Source of the DNA: Haemophilus haemolyticus_M
Lineage (GTDB): Bacteria > Pseudomonadota > Gammaproteobacteria > Enterobacterales > Pasteurellaceae
Direction: 5' to 3'
Assembly: GCF_003490935.1 (NCBI RefSeq)
Contig: NZ_QQGD01000003.1
Span: forward strand, 124,001 to 188,000
DNA length: 64,000 bases
The number at the start of each line of letters is the position of its first letter. Position 1 is the first letter of the stretch. This document shows, one piece after another, positions 56,004-64,000 of this stretch. Below the pieces are notes generated by a model. That model worked only from the letters and a program-made list of their open reading frames with translations, made no database searches and was not told the origin of the DNA. Made by a program: the position numbers and the translations under genes.

Positions 56004-58079
56004 ATGAGATCTAATATTTCAAAAAATGTGATTACTAGCGCATTGTTATCGGCATTGTTAATCGGCTCTATGCCTGCTTTGGCTGTGCAGCCTAAATTAA
56101 AACTGAGCGATATTACTATTCCAACAGCAAGCGAAGAGAATCAGTTGGCGACTAAGCGTGCAACGACTCGATTAACCCAATCGCATTATCGAAAGATCTC
56201 ATTAGATGATGCTTTTTCTGAGAAGATTTTTGATCGTTATATTAAAAATATTGATTTTAGCCATAACACCTTTTTGCAATCTGATGTAGATGAACTTCGT
56301 CAAAAATATGGCGCTAAGTTGGATGACCAGTTAAATCAAGGTGATCTTTCTGCTGCTTTTGATATTTATGATGTAATGATGAAGCGTCGTTATGAACGTT
56401 ATGCTTATGCGTTGTCTTTATTAGATAAAGAGCCTAATTTGAATGGTCAGGATCAAATTGAAATTGATCGTGAAAAAGCGGCATTTCCGAAAAACGAAGA
56501 GGAAGCCAACAAACTTTGGGAAGAACGAGTAAAAAATGACATTATCAATCTTAAATTAAAAGATAAAAAATGGTCAGAAATTAAAACAAAACTCACCAAA
56601 CGTTATAATTTGGCAATTCGTCGTTTAACTCAAACTAAGGCAGATGACATTCTTCAAACTTATTTAAATGCATTTGCTCGCGAAATTGATCCGCATACAA
56701 GCTATCTTGCACCAAGAACAGCGAAAAGTTTTAACGAAAGCATGAATCTTTCTCTTGAGGGGATTGGGGCAACTTTACAATCAGAAGATGATGAAACAAG
56801 CATCAAGTCACTTGTTCCTGGCGCACCAGCTGAAAAAAGTAAAAAATTGCACCCAGGAGATAAGATTATTGGTGTGGGTCAAGCAACAGGTGAAATTGAA
56901 GATATCGTAGGCTGGCGTTTAGAAGATATTGTTGAGAAAATCAAAGGTAAAAAAGGCACAAAAGTGCGGTTAGAAATTGAACCGTCTAAAGGTGGAAAAT
57001 CCCGCATTATTACTTTAGTTCGAGATAAAGTTCGTATTGAAGATCAAGCCGCAAAATTAACCATGGATAAAGCAGATGGTAAAAATATTGCGGTAATCAA
57101 AGTGCCAAGTTTCTATATTGGTTTAACTGATGATGTTAAAAAATTATTGGTTAAAGCAGAGAAACAAAAAGCCGATGCGTTAATTATTGATTTGCGTGAG
57201 AACGGTGGTGGCGCATTAACAGAAGCGGTTGCTTTAAGTGGTTTGTTTATTACTAATGGTCCTGTTGTGCAAGTACGTGATGCTTACCAACGAATTCGTG
57301 TACATGAAGATGATGATGCCGAGCAACAATATAAAGGCCCTTTGTTTGTCATGATTAACCGTTATAGTGCTTCGGCATCAGAGATTTTTGCAGCAGCAAT
57401 GCAAGATTATAATCGCGGTATTGTTATTGGTCAAAATACTTATGGTAAAGGTACCGTTCAGCAAAGTCGTCCTTTAAATTTTGTGTATGATTTGGATCAG
57501 ACGCCGTTAGGTTTATTGCAATATACTATCCAAAAATTCTATCGAATTAATGGTGGATCAACTCAGTTAAAAGGTGTGGCGGCAGATATTAATTTCCCTG
57601 AAATTATCGATACTAAAGAGTATGGCGAAGATAAAGAAGATAATGCATTACCGTGGGATAAAATTCCATCTGCAACTTATAAAGAAGTTGGCAATGCGCG
57701 TAAAGATGTTGATGTATTAAATAAAAAACATCTTGAGCGTATTGCCAAAGATCCTGAATTTGTTGCATTGAATGAAGATCTAAAAATTCGTAATGAGCGC
57801 CGTGATCGCAAATTCTTATCGTTGAATTATCAAACACGTAAAGCTGAAAACGATAAAGATGATGCAAGACGTTTAAAAGATATTAATGAGCGTTTTAAAC
57901 GAGAAGGTAAAAAAGCATTAAATGATATTGATGATTTACCGAAAGATTATGAAGCGCCAGATTTCTTCTTAAAAGAAGCAGAAAAAATGGCTGCGGATTT
58001 TGTCATGTTGAATTCAAGTGCGCAAGATGTTGGTAAAGAAGCTCAGAAACCAACAGAAAAAGTAGAAGAGAAAAAGTAG
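56004..58079 (+). CDS. prc: Tail-specific periplasmic protease Prc (Tsp)
   Basis: C-terminal processing protease, 691 residues. Signal peptide to about ALA near 27. PDZ domain ~245-330 (SLVPGAPAEKSKKLHPGDKIIGVG), S41 catalytic region with IIDLRENGGGALTEAVALSGLF, nucleophile Ser in RYSASASEIFAAAMQ (~455) and Lys in GQNTYGKGTVQ (~480). The C-terminus ends in a tandem 14-bp repeat (58056-58083), the stop lying in the second copy. Operon with proQ. Uptake sequence near 56961. Confidence 0.95.
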   Translation: MRSNISKNVITSALLSALLIGSMPALAVQPKLKLSDITIPTASEENQLATKRATTRLTQSHYRKISLDDAFSEKIFDRYIKNIDFSHNTFLQSDVDELRQKYGAKLDDQLNQGDLSAAFDIYDVMMKRRYERYAYALSLLDKEPNLNGQDQIEIDREKAAFPKNEEEANKLWEERVKNDIINLKLKDKKWSEIKTKLTKRYNLAIRRLTQTKADDILQTYLNAFAREIDPHTSYLAPRTAKSFNESMNLSLEGIGATLQSEDDETSIKSLVPGAPAEKSKKLHPGDKIIGVGQATGEIEDIVGWRLEDIVEKIKGKKGTKVRLEIEPSKGGKSRIITLVRDKVRIEDQAAKLTMDKADGKNIAVIKVPSFYIGLTDDVKKLLVKAEKQKADALIIDLRENGGGALTEAVALSGLFITNGPVVQVRDAYQRIRVHEDDDAEQQYKGPLFVMINRYSASASEIFAAAMQDYNRGIVIGQNTYGKGTVQQSRPLNFVYDLDQTPLGLLQYTIQKFYRINGGSTQLKGVAADINFPEIIDTKEYGEDKEDNALPWDKIPSATYKEVGNARKDVDVLNKKHLERIAKDPEFVALNEDLKIRNERRDRKFLSLNYQTRKAENDKDDARRLKDINERFKREGKKALNDIDDLPKDYEAPDFFLKEAEKMAADFVMLNSSAQDVGKEAQKPTEKVEEKK

Positions 58080-58168
58080 AAGAGAAAAAATAAAATTATT
58101 TTAACCGAACTTTGTTTTAGAACTTAGATAAAGTGTGGTTGTTTTTAGGAAATGTTTAAGGAATGGCT

Positions 58169-59629
58169 ATGTTTAAAAGCACTGCAAAGCTCTCAGTATT
58201 TGTGTTGTCATTGTCAATGATGACATCAGGATGCGCTTTAGCAGATTTTGCAAACAATGGGAAGTCTGCGCAAATTCATGGAATTGATGTTTCTCATTTA
58301 TCTCCAGAAGAAAAACAAAAGCTCGAAGAAGAAATTAAATTAGATCAAGCGCGCTTATCACAGGAAAAGCAATCGATTTTAGAGATGTCGCTAACCCATG
58401 AAATAGGCGAGCATGCTTTACAGTTTAAGCCTTTGTTAGCTCGTTTATATGCAGAACGTAAATATGCACCATTATGGAAAGATAATACTGCGGCTCGCCA
58501 ATTATTACAGGATTACGCAGCAATGGTGGCTAGCGGTATTTCTAAACGTTCAGCAAAATCCTTAGAATCCTTTGAATTGATCGAGCAACAAGGCGGGTTA
58601 GCTTATGATGTTTTATTGAGCGATATATTGCTAGATTATTTGTATTATACTCAAAATGTAGGCGTACAAGCTCAACGCTGGCTTTATTCATCTAGCACTT
58701 ATCAAGTTCAACAACCTGCAGATGAGCATATTCAACGTTGGTTAAGTGCGGTAGAAAATGGCCAACTTTTAGGTTTTGTACAAAGTTTATCGGGCGATAA
58801 TCACTTATATCATCAAACTGTTAAAGCGTTATCATCAATGGTATCTGCATCAGGCTTATCAGAGATTGGGCAGAAACTTGCAATTAATGCACAGCGTTTG
58901 CGAGTAATTCCTGATTTTCATAATGGTATCTTTGTAAATATTCCAAGTTATAAATTACAGTATTATCGGGATGGTGAGCTGATTTTAGAATCTCGGGTGA
59001 TTGTTGGAAAAAATTCGCGCAGAACACCAGTAATGTATAGTAAATTAAGCAATGTAGTAGTTAATCCCCCTTGGAATGCGCCAACTCGTTTAATCAATGA
59101 AGATTTATTGCCAAAAATGAAAGCGGATCCAAATTATATTGCGGAGCATAATTATTCAATTTTAGATAGTCAGGGAAATGTCGTTGATCCAGCTTCTATT
59201 GATTGGGAATCTATTAGTAATAAATTCCCTTATCGTGTTCGACAAGCCGCTGGCGATAGTGCATTGGGTAATTATAAATTTAATATGCCAAGCTCAGATG
59301 CGATTTATTTACATGACACACCAAATCATGGGCTGTTTAGTCGTAAAGATCGCGCATTAAGTTCTGGTTGCGTGCGTGTGGAAAAGTCCGATCAACTTGC
59401 TAGTATTTTATTGAAAGAAGCAGGGTGGTCTGATGAACGTAAAAAGAATGTTTTAGAAAGTAAAAAAACGGTTTCTGCCCCAATTCGTTCAGAAAACCCA
59501 GTATTTATATACTATGTGACATCTTGGGTTGAGAATGGAAATATTCAGGCATTGCCAGATATTTATAAATATGATGGATTGATGAATTTCAGTGGAATTA
59601 ACTGGAATGTCGTCAAAAAATATCTCTAA
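58169..59629 (+). CDS. L,D-transpeptidase (YcbB/LdtD-like)
   Basis: 486 residues from the ATG at 58169, which has AAGGA 6 bases upstream; an ATG two codons earlier abuts the Shine-Dalgarno. The exported N-terminus LSVFVLSLSMMTSGCALA has a Cys that could be lipidated, but TSGC is a weak lipobox. A peptidoglycan-binding-like region precedes the YkuD domain (~255-415), with the active-site HDTPNHGLFSRKDRALSSGCVRV, Cys near 400. Makes 3-3 peptidoglycan cross-links in the LdtD family. Followed by mepK, as in E. coli ycbB-ycbK. Confidence 0.88.
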   Translation: MFKSTAKLSVFVLSLSMMTSGCALADFANNGKSAQIHGIDVSHLSPEEKQKLEEEIKLDQARLSQEKQSILEMSLTHEIGEHALQFKPLLARLYAERKYAPLWKDNTAARQLLQDYAAMVASGISKRSAKSLESFELIEQQGGLAYDVLLSDILLDYLYYTQNVGVQAQRWLYSSSTYQVQQPADEHIQRWLSAVENGQLLGFVQSLSGDNHLYHQTVKALSSMVSASGLSEIGQKLAINAQRLRVIPDFHNGIFVNIPSYKLQYYRDGELILESRVIVGKNSRRTPVMYSKLSNVVVNPPWNAPTRLINEDLLPKMKADPNYIAEHNYSILDSQGNVVDPASIDWESISNKFPYRVRQAAGDSALGNYKFNMPSSDAIYLHDTPNHGLFSRKDRALSSGCVRVEKSDQLASILLKEAGWSDERKKNVLESKKTVSAPIRSENPVFIYYVTSWVENGNIQALPDIYKYDGLMNFSGINWNVVKKYL

Positions 59630-59656
59630 TAATCCATCAAAAAATAGAAAGGAGAG

Positions 59657-60217
59657 ATGATGAAGGTTGATAAACAGAAACGTAAATGGCTGTCGCTCGG
59701 TGGCATTGTTTTAGGCGCATCAGTTTTACCAAATTCTGTATTAGCAATGGTTTCAACACCTAAGCCTCGTATTTTGACTTTCCGTAACATTAATACGGGA
59801 GAGCGATTAAGTGGTGAATTTTCTGCACACAAAGGTTTCTCGAGCGCAATATTAAAGAGATTGGACCATTTTATGCGCGATAAACGAACAAACCAAGTTC
59901 ATAGAATGGATCCAAATTTATTCCACAAGTTTTATAACATTCAAAGAAATTTAGGGTTACGCAATGCTGAAATTGAAGTAATTTGTGGGTATCGTTCTGC
60001 TGCAACTAATGCAATGCGTCATCGTCAAAGTAGCGGAGTAGCAAGTAATAGTTATCATATTAAAGGAAAGGCCATTGATTTCCGTATTGCTGGCATACCT
60101 TTGACTAAAGTAAAAGCTGTTGCAGAAAATTTGAGTAATGGTGGAGTAGGATATTATCCGACAAGTAATTTTATTCATGTGGATACTGGCCCTGTTAGAA
60201 CCTGGAAAGGGGTATAA
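59657..60217 (+). CDS. mepK: Murein DD-endopeptidase MepK-like (YcbK, DUF882)
   Basis: 186 residues; AAGGAGAG precedes two consecutive ATGs (59657, 59660), the second better spaced. Peptidase M15-like metal-site residues: ICGYRSAATN, SYHIKGKAIDFRI (His, Asp) and NFIHVDTGPVRTW (His). The N-terminus KRKWLSLGGIVLGASVLPNSVLA looks like a Tat signal in which the twin arginines are Lys-Arg; E. coli YcbK has RRKLLALGG. Cleaves peptide cross-links, matching the preceding transpeptidase gene. Confidence 0.9.
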   Translation: MMKVDKQKRKWLSLGGIVLGASVLPNSVLAMVSTPKPRILTFRNINTGERLSGEFSAHKGFSSAILKRLDHFMRDKRTNQVHRMDPNLFHKFYNIQRNLGLRNAEIEVICGYRSAATNAMRHRQSSGVASNSYHIKGKAIDFRIAGIPLTKVKAVAENLSNGGVGYYPTSNFIHVDTGPVRTWKGV

Positions 60218-60229
60218 AATAAATTTAAA

Positions 60230-60256
60230 ATTGACCGCACTTTTGTGCGGTTTTTC
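60230..60256 (+). terminator. mepK terminator, uptake-sequence derived
   Basis: ACCGCAC pairs with GTGCGGT over TTTT, then T residues; it contains one full uptake sequence. It lies only 14 bases before the next ATG. Confidence 0.8.
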
Positions 60257-60269
60257 ATTGGAAAATACT

Positions 60270-61025
60270 ATGCTATTTGACAGTCATCTTCATTTGGATC
60301 AACTCTCTGATGAGAATATTCAGAAAACACTTGGTGATTCAAAGATTACAGGTATGCTTGCAGTAAGTACGAATCTAAAAAGTGCTAAAAAACTATTGAA
60401 TTTAAAACAGGCTTATCCCAAGAAACTTTATATTGCAGTTGGTTTTCATCCTGAACAGCCCTTGCTGAATTTAGAAGAGCAAGATGAATTATTTCAATGG
60501 ATTGATGAACATCATTCATCGATTTCTGCGATTGGCGAGGTGGGGTTGCCACATTATTCTAAACGTGAAAATGCAAATTTGGATTACGCACCTTACATTG
60601 AATTACTGGAACGATTTATTCTGATAGCGAAAAAATGGGATTTGTCGTTAAATTTACATATTGTGCACAATGATGTGGATATTGCGCTTGAATTACTGCA
60701 AAAACATAATATCCAACGAGCCCATTTTCATTGGTTTAAGACAGATGAAAAATCTTTTCAGAAATTTTTATCTACACCATATTTCGCTAGTCTCACGCCT
60801 GATATCTCATGGAATCCTAAAACGCAATATGTTGCTCAACATTTATCGTTGAACCGTTTGATGATTGAAACAGATAGCCCTTGGCCACACGAAGGATTGG
60901 AAAGTGCGGTAATTTCCGAGCAATTATTCGCAGTAGTGAAGAAAGTAGCTGAATTAAGATCTTTGCCATTACATTATGTTCAAGAGCAAATACTTTTGAA
61001 TACTCAACAATTTTATCGATTATAA
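60270..61025 (+). CDS. TatD-family metal-dependent hydrolase
   Basis: 251 residues from MLFDSHLHLDQLS; the frame opens 31 codons earlier inside mepK, but this Met begins the family domain. Metal ligands: HLH in DSHLHLD (5-10), Glu in IGEVGLP, His in NLHIVHND and HFHWF, Asp in ETDSPWPHEG. Closest in style to YjjV/YcfH-type TatD nucleases; no substrate can be deduced. It precedes gloC by 9 bases. Uptake sequence near 60902. Confidence 0.85.
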   Translation: MLFDSHLHLDQLSDENIQKTLGDSKITGMLAVSTNLKSAKKLLNLKQAYPKKLYIAVGFHPEQPLLNLEEQDELFQWIDEHHSSISAIGEVGLPHYSKRENANLDYAPYIELLERFILIAKKWDLSLNLHIVHNDVDIALELLQKHNIQRAHFHWFKTDEKSFQKFLSTPYFASLTPDISWNPKTQYVAQHLSLNRLMIETDSPWPHEGLESAVISEQLFAVVKKVAELRSLPLHYVQEQILLNTQQFYRL

Positions 61026-61034
61026 GGAGAAAAC

Positions 61035-61673
61035 ATGAATATCGAAATTATCCCAGTCACCGCATTTCAACAAAACTGTTCTTTGATTTGGGATGACGAC
61101 AAAAATGCAGCAATTATTGACCCAGGTGGCGAAGCTGAACGCCTAATTCAACGTATTGAAGAACTGGATTTAAATCTTAAAGTGATTTTGCTTACCCATG
61201 GTCATTTAGATCATGTTGGTGCAGCGATGCAATTAAAACAACATTTTGGTGTTGAAATTTGGGGTTCTCATGAAGAAGATAAATTTTTATTTGAGAGTTT
61301 GCCAGAACAAGCCCAACGCTTTGGTTTACCAAATATTGAAGCCTTTTTACCTGACCGTTGGTTTAATCAAGAAGGCGAAATCTTAAAATTAGATAGCTTT
61401 AATTTCGAGATTTTACATTTACCAGGGCATACACCAGGGCATATTGGTTTTATTGAACATGAGAAAAAAGTAGCATTTACAGGCGATGTATTATTTCAAG
61501 GTGGCATTGGTCGCACCGATTTTCCTCGTGGCGACTATGAAACATTGATATCTTCAATTCGAACAAAATTATTACCGCTGAACGAAGATATTATTATTAT
61601 CGCTGGGCATGGACCTTATACAACCATTGGCCGAGAAAAACAGACAAACCCATTTTTAAATTCTAAATCCTAA
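61035..61673 (+). CDS. gloC: Metallo-beta-lactamase-fold hydrolase (glyoxalase II type, GloC/YcbL)
   Basis: 212 residues. The binuclear-metal motif THGHLDHVG (~54-62), His in HLPGHTPGH (~130-138), Asp in FTGDVLFQGGIGRTDFPRGD and His in IAGHGPYTTIG. E. coli GloC hydrolyses S-lactoylglutathione. AAGGAG precedes the ATG; probably cotranscribed with the TatD-family gene. Confidence 0.92.
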   Translation: MNIEIIPVTAFQQNCSLIWDDDKNAAIIDPGGEAERLIQRIEELDLNLKVILLTHGHLDHVGAAMQLKQHFGVEIWGSHEEDKFLFESLPEQAQRFGLPNIEAFLPDRWFNQEGEILKLDSFNFEILHLPGHTPGHIGFIEHEKKVAFTGDVLFQGGIGRTDFPRGDYETLISSIRTKLLPLNEDIIIIAGHGPYTTIGREKQTNPFLNSKS

Positions 61674-61693
61674 GTTTTAATACAAGTAAAAAT

Positions 61694-61730
61694 AACCGCA
61701 CTTTGTTTAAGAGATGAAGTACGGTTTTTT
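61694..61730 (+). terminator. gloC terminator, uptake-sequence derived
   Basis: AACCGCACTT pairs with AAGTACGGTT (one substitution in the second uptake sequence), then six T residues. Confidence 0.75.
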
Positions 61731-61759
61731 ATTGATTTTATGCGAAAAAGGGCGAGATT

Positions 61760-62143
61760 ATGTCACAACCTCATTCTACTATTCAGTTACTTCTCGAAAT
61801 CTTGCGTTTCATTACTAAAAAAGGGTAATCCCTGTTGAGCAAATATCGCTTTCTCAATGCTACTGCAACCACGTTCACTTTTGAACGCTCAAAATTCAAC
61901 CTAAAACATTATCTCGCTGAACAACATTTTGGCTTTGGTAACGGCAAGAAAATCCGTCTGACTTTTCGCATTGGTAAGCCTTATGGTTTCCATTTAACCG
62001 AAACGCCGTTGTCCACAGATCAAGAAATCACAGACGAAGGCGAAACTTATTTAGTTCGTGCGACGGTGGTGGAAAGTGAGATACTGAATTGGTGGATGCG
62101 AAGTTTGGAGAGGAGATTGAGGAGGTTGGGCGAGAATATATAA
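61760..62143 (+). pseudogene. WYL-domain transcriptional regulator remnant (internally deleted)
   Basis: A 22-codon piece, MSQPHSTIQLLLEILRFITK and KG, resembles the N-terminal helix of helix-turn-helix WYL regulators and stops at TAA (61826-61828). In the same frame, from TTG at 61835, 102 codons match the C-terminal WYL part: KYRFLNATATTFTFERSKF, HYLAEQHFGFGNG, LTETPLSTDQ and ILNWWMRSLERRL. The DNA-binding domain and the WYL core (some 150-200 residues) are missing, so this is a decayed gene. The 102-codon part may still be an open frame but its start is poor. Confidence 0.7.
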
Positions 62144-62157
62144 ATAGAATAATTTTT

Positions 62158-62190
62158 AATCCCTTTCATTGAAAAATGAAAGGGATTTTT
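62158..62190. terminator. Strong hairpin terminator after the WYL remnant
   Basis: AATCCCTTTCATT pairs with AATGAAAGGGATT over a 4-base loop, with TTTTT after it. Confidence 0.8.
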
Positions 62191-62213
62191 TGTGTGTTTT
62201 TTCATCGATTTCT

Positions 62214-62255
62214 CAATGAGTATACTCATTGTTGTTTTAGCTTTACAGCTAAAAC
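62214..62255. promoter_or_regulatory. Two consecutive perfect palindromes upstream of the small accessory gene
   Basis: CAATGAGTATACTCATTG (62214-62231) is an 18-bp perfect palindrome. Directly after it TTGTTTTAGCT (62232-62242) pairs with AGCTAAAACAA (62247-62257) over four bases. No gene is present. The first looks like an operator; the second, without a T-run, is a stem in the leader of the 62296 gene or another operator. Confidence 0.55.
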
Positions 62256-62295
62256 AAACAAATCTGATTAAACATTTATTTATAGGAGATCTATT

Positions 62296-62568
62296 ATGAA
62301 AAAGAATGTTCGTATTGGCGTATATATCTCTTTTTCATCTGAAACCCCAAAATCTGATATTGAGAATATTTTTAGAAATTTGGGATATGAGTTTGTTCAA
62401 GGAATTTTTCTTTCTGAAAGGGAATGTAATTTTATTAAAGATATTGAAATAGATATAGATAAAGTAAATTCTGAATTGAAAGCTTTAGAATTGAGAGCAA
62501 GAAATACTCTTGAAAAATGTGGGGTCAAAGCGATTCAATTAAAATTTTTTGGTGAATATAGTAATTAG
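62296..62568 (+). CDS. Small protein of unknown function
   Basis: 90 residues, no signal peptide or membrane segment; a beta-strand-like start (VRIGVYISF), a charged middle helix (KVNSELKALELRARNTLEKCG) and a short end. Not recognised. AGGAG precedes the ATG by 8 bases, so it is likely a real gene. Followed by the lipoprotein gene after 13 bases, probably in one operon. Confidence 0.65.
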   Translation: MKKNVRIGVYISFSSETPKSDIENIFRNLGYEFVQGIFLSERECNFIKDIEIDIDKVNSELKALELRARNTLEKCGVKAIQLKFFGEYSN

Positions 62569-62581
62569 TATAGGGTGAGTT

Positions 62582-63424
62582 ATGTTTAAAAAAACGTTGT
62601 CAGTTTTTTCGATTTTTGTTTTAACCGCATGTGGTAGTAGTTATCAATTTATTCCACAACAACCAAAATATAAAATATCAGATGAGGATATGAAGGAAGT
62701 TGTGTCTGTTATTAATAAATTAGAACATTGTATCCACCCTGAATTAAAAGGTCTAACATTGGAGGATGCGGATAGAAAGGTCTATAGAAAATATTCTCAA
62801 GAAGAAAGAATTCTTTGGAATAATGCTCAGCTGAACACCATTGTTAAAGTAATAGGAGAACGAGATTCAAGAATAATAGCAAACGATCCTGCTTCACAAG
62901 CTTATTTTTCTGAACAGCATAAAAAATTTAATAACAATATAGCAAATGTTGACGTAAATGAATGTAAGGCATTCAAAAGAGACTATAACAATGCAATTTC
63001 AGAATTAAGAAAACAAATTCAAGAACAGAAAAAACAAGCTATTGCTAAACAAAAAGCAGCAGAGCAGCAGCGTAAAGCTCAGCAAATTCAAGCCGAAAAA
63101 GAGCGTAAAGCCCGCGAAGCATATTTAAAAACACCACAAGGTCAAGCCGAATTAGCTCGTCAGCAGCAAGCTGAATATCAGCGCCAAATGTTAGCTCAGC
63201 AACGTGAATATCAACAGCAAATGTTAGAGATGCAAAGACAAGCTGCTCAGCAAGCTGCATTTCAAGAATTCTCTAACTCTATTAGTTCAGGATTTCGAAA
63301 TATGAATCAGCAAATCCAACAGGGCACACAATTTATGAATCAAATGAATCAGAATATGCGTTCTTCCTGTCAATCTATTGGAAATGGTTGGGGAACTGGC
63401 GGTTGGACAAATGTTTGTAATTAA
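62582..63424 (+). CDS. Putative lipoprotein with Gln-rich coiled-coil tail
   Basis: 280 residues. Signal peptide with lipobox LTAC (Cys17). Residues ~25-140 form a helical domain of unknown family with three cysteines in all (including CIHPEL and NECKAF). Residues ~140-225 are a long Gln/Lys/Ala/Glu-rich coiled coil (KQKAAEQQRKAQQIQAEKE and QQREYQQQMLEMQ repeats). The tail is Asn/Gln/Met-rich, ending in GWGTGGWTNVCN. Function unknown. The codon for Thr-Ala-Cys lies in a truncated uptake-like sequence. Confidence 0.75.
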   Translation: MFKKTLSVFSIFVLTACGSSYQFIPQQPKYKISDEDMKEVVSVINKLEHCIHPELKGLTLEDADRKVYRKYSQEERILWNNAQLNTIVKVIGERDSRIIANDPASQAYFSEQHKKFNNNIANVDVNECKAFKRDYNNAISELRKQIQEQKKQAIAKQKAAEQQRKAQQIQAEKERKAREAYLKTPQGQAELARQQQAEYQRQMLAQQREYQQQMLEMQRQAAQQAAFQEFSNSISSGFRNMNQQIQQGTQFMNQMNQNMRSSCQSIGNGWGTGGWTNVCN

Positions 63425-63437
63425 GGAGAAATCTTAA

Positions 63438-63857
63438 ATGAAATTTAAAATAGCATTAATTCTATTATCTGCTTTTTCATTAACGGGTTGCATTACAGCA
63501 TATATGATTTCTGATGAAGAAGCATTTAAAATAGGAAAAGAAGAGAAAATGACAATGGAATGTTTGTCTCGATATAGTAATATATCTGACTTGAAAAATA
63601 TATCGAATTTACCTGATGTAGGAATTGGTGAAAGATTAAAATTTGCAGCCAAAGAAACTATAGGTAGTACAGTTTTTGGACAAGGTAGATATAATTTTAT
63701 AAAAAGAGATTATATATTCCATAAGTCAGTTGAAAATCATATGGATATTATTAATAAGGCACGTAGTATAAATATTCAACCTAATTTTCAAGAGTGTAAA
63801 TTATATGTTGATCACTATGAAAATATTTATCGCACTTTAAAATATCAAGGGTTTTAA
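63438..63857 (+). CDS. Putative small lipoprotein
   Basis: 139 residues with a short signal peptide and lipobox LTGC (Cys18). The mature part is charged with helix-forming stretches (ISDEEAFKIGKEEKMTMECLSRY; RDYIFHKSVENHMDIINKARS) and two further cysteines. Not recognised. 13 bases after the preceding lipoprotein, AAGGAG in front, so in the same operon. Confidence 0.75.
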   Translation: MKFKIALILLSAFSLTGCITAYMISDEEAFKIGKEEKMTMECLSRYSNISDLKNISNLPDVGIGERLKFAAKETIGSTVFGQGRYNFIKRDYIFHKSVENHMDIINKARSINIQPNFQECKLYVDHYENIYRTLKYQGF

Positions 63858-63870
63858 TAAGCAAATAAAT

Positions 63871-64000
63871 ATGAAACATTCAATTAAAATTTTAGCAATA
63901 CCATTTTTAGTGTCAGCTTTTTCACAATCAGTATCAGCTAATTTGCCTGCAAATATTTCTCGTACACAGCTGATTCAAAAAGCAGAGCAAGGCAATGAAG
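63871..64000 (+). CDS. Exported protein, 5' end only (possible Sel1-repeat protein)
   Basis: Starts at ATG 63871 and runs off the window (43 codons). Signal peptide MKHSIKILAIPFLVSAFSQS with cleavage after SVSA. The next residues, ISRTQLIQKAEQGNE, resemble the beginning of a Sel1/tetratricopeptide-like repeat (usual form KAEQGNAEAQ). The Sel1 reading is inference from 15 residues. No clear Shine-Dalgarno sequence is visible directly upstream. Confidence 0.55.
   Translation, partial: MKHSIKILAIPFLVSAFSQSVSANLPANISRTQLIQKAEQGNE

Overview
The window is a stretch of a Haemophilus chromosome. It is AT-rich, carries dozens of copies of the Haemophilus-type DNA uptake sequence AAGTGCGGT / ACCGCACTT (often as inverted pairs serving as terminators), and its housekeeping genes follow blocks I recall from H. 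influenzae Rd (orn-rsgA-ptsHI-crr, pepA/lptFG, letAB-proQ-prc, ldtD-mepK-tatD-gloC). H. influenzae sensu lato, possibly biogroup aegyptius or a close relative such as H. haemolyticus, fits best: two collagen-repeat trimeric autotransporters recall the expanded adhesin repertoire of biogroup aegyptius. The species call is inference.

Layout. 1-1.4 kb: accD end and folC. 1.4-8.4 kb: an adhesin island on the minus strand, a 1105-residue trimeric autotransporter with a collagen-like stalk encoded by 54-bp tandem repeats and a classical 1121-residue autotransporter. 8.5-13.8 kb: sanA, metX (MetJ-like operator), and a mannose-family PTS operon manXYZ (FNR/CRP-like site) with a small membrane protein. 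13.9-19.5 kb (minus): argG with a pair of ARG boxes, purC with a PurR box, then erpA-yacL-mrcB. 19.6-23.1 kb: map and glnD. 23.4-26.1 kb: a second trimeric autotransporter with 15 TGCC repeats inside its extended signal peptide (phase variation, ON here). 26.3-29.4 kb: wecA, two tRNA-Gly(GCC), orn, rsgA. 29.5-35 kb: ptsH-ptsI-crr, manA, qmcA-nfeD. 35.1-38.7 kb: modE divergent from modABC with two ModE-type boxes. 39-41 kb: betT.

41.1-46.5 kb is an accessory restriction/defence-like module: a GIY-YIG-type nuclease-helicase (831 aa), an Eco57I-like N6-adenine methylase broken by one in-frame TGA, a small methylase-like protein lacking the NPPY motif, and a divergent helix-turn-helix regulator whose promoter carries a perfect 10+3+10 palindrome. 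A 132-bp terminal-inverted-repeat element lies between methylase and nuclease-helicase. This is the best candidate for a little-described system in the window.

46.5-61.7 kb is core again: pepA, lptF-lptG, a patatin-like protein, letA-letB (seven MCE domains), proQ-prc, ldtD-like, mepK, a TatD-family gene and gloC. 61.7-64 kb is accessory: an internally deleted WYL regulator pseudogene, then a small unknown protein, two lipoproteins and the start of an exported protein, with almost no uptake sequences.

Functional links: manXYZ needs the EI and HPr made by ptsHI in this window, and manA would convert the mannose-6-phosphate to fructose-6-phosphate. ModE, ModABC and the two boxes form one molybdate circuit. 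erpA-yacL-mrcB and letA-letB are tightly packed transcription units. The three surface adhesins are the main host-interaction genes.
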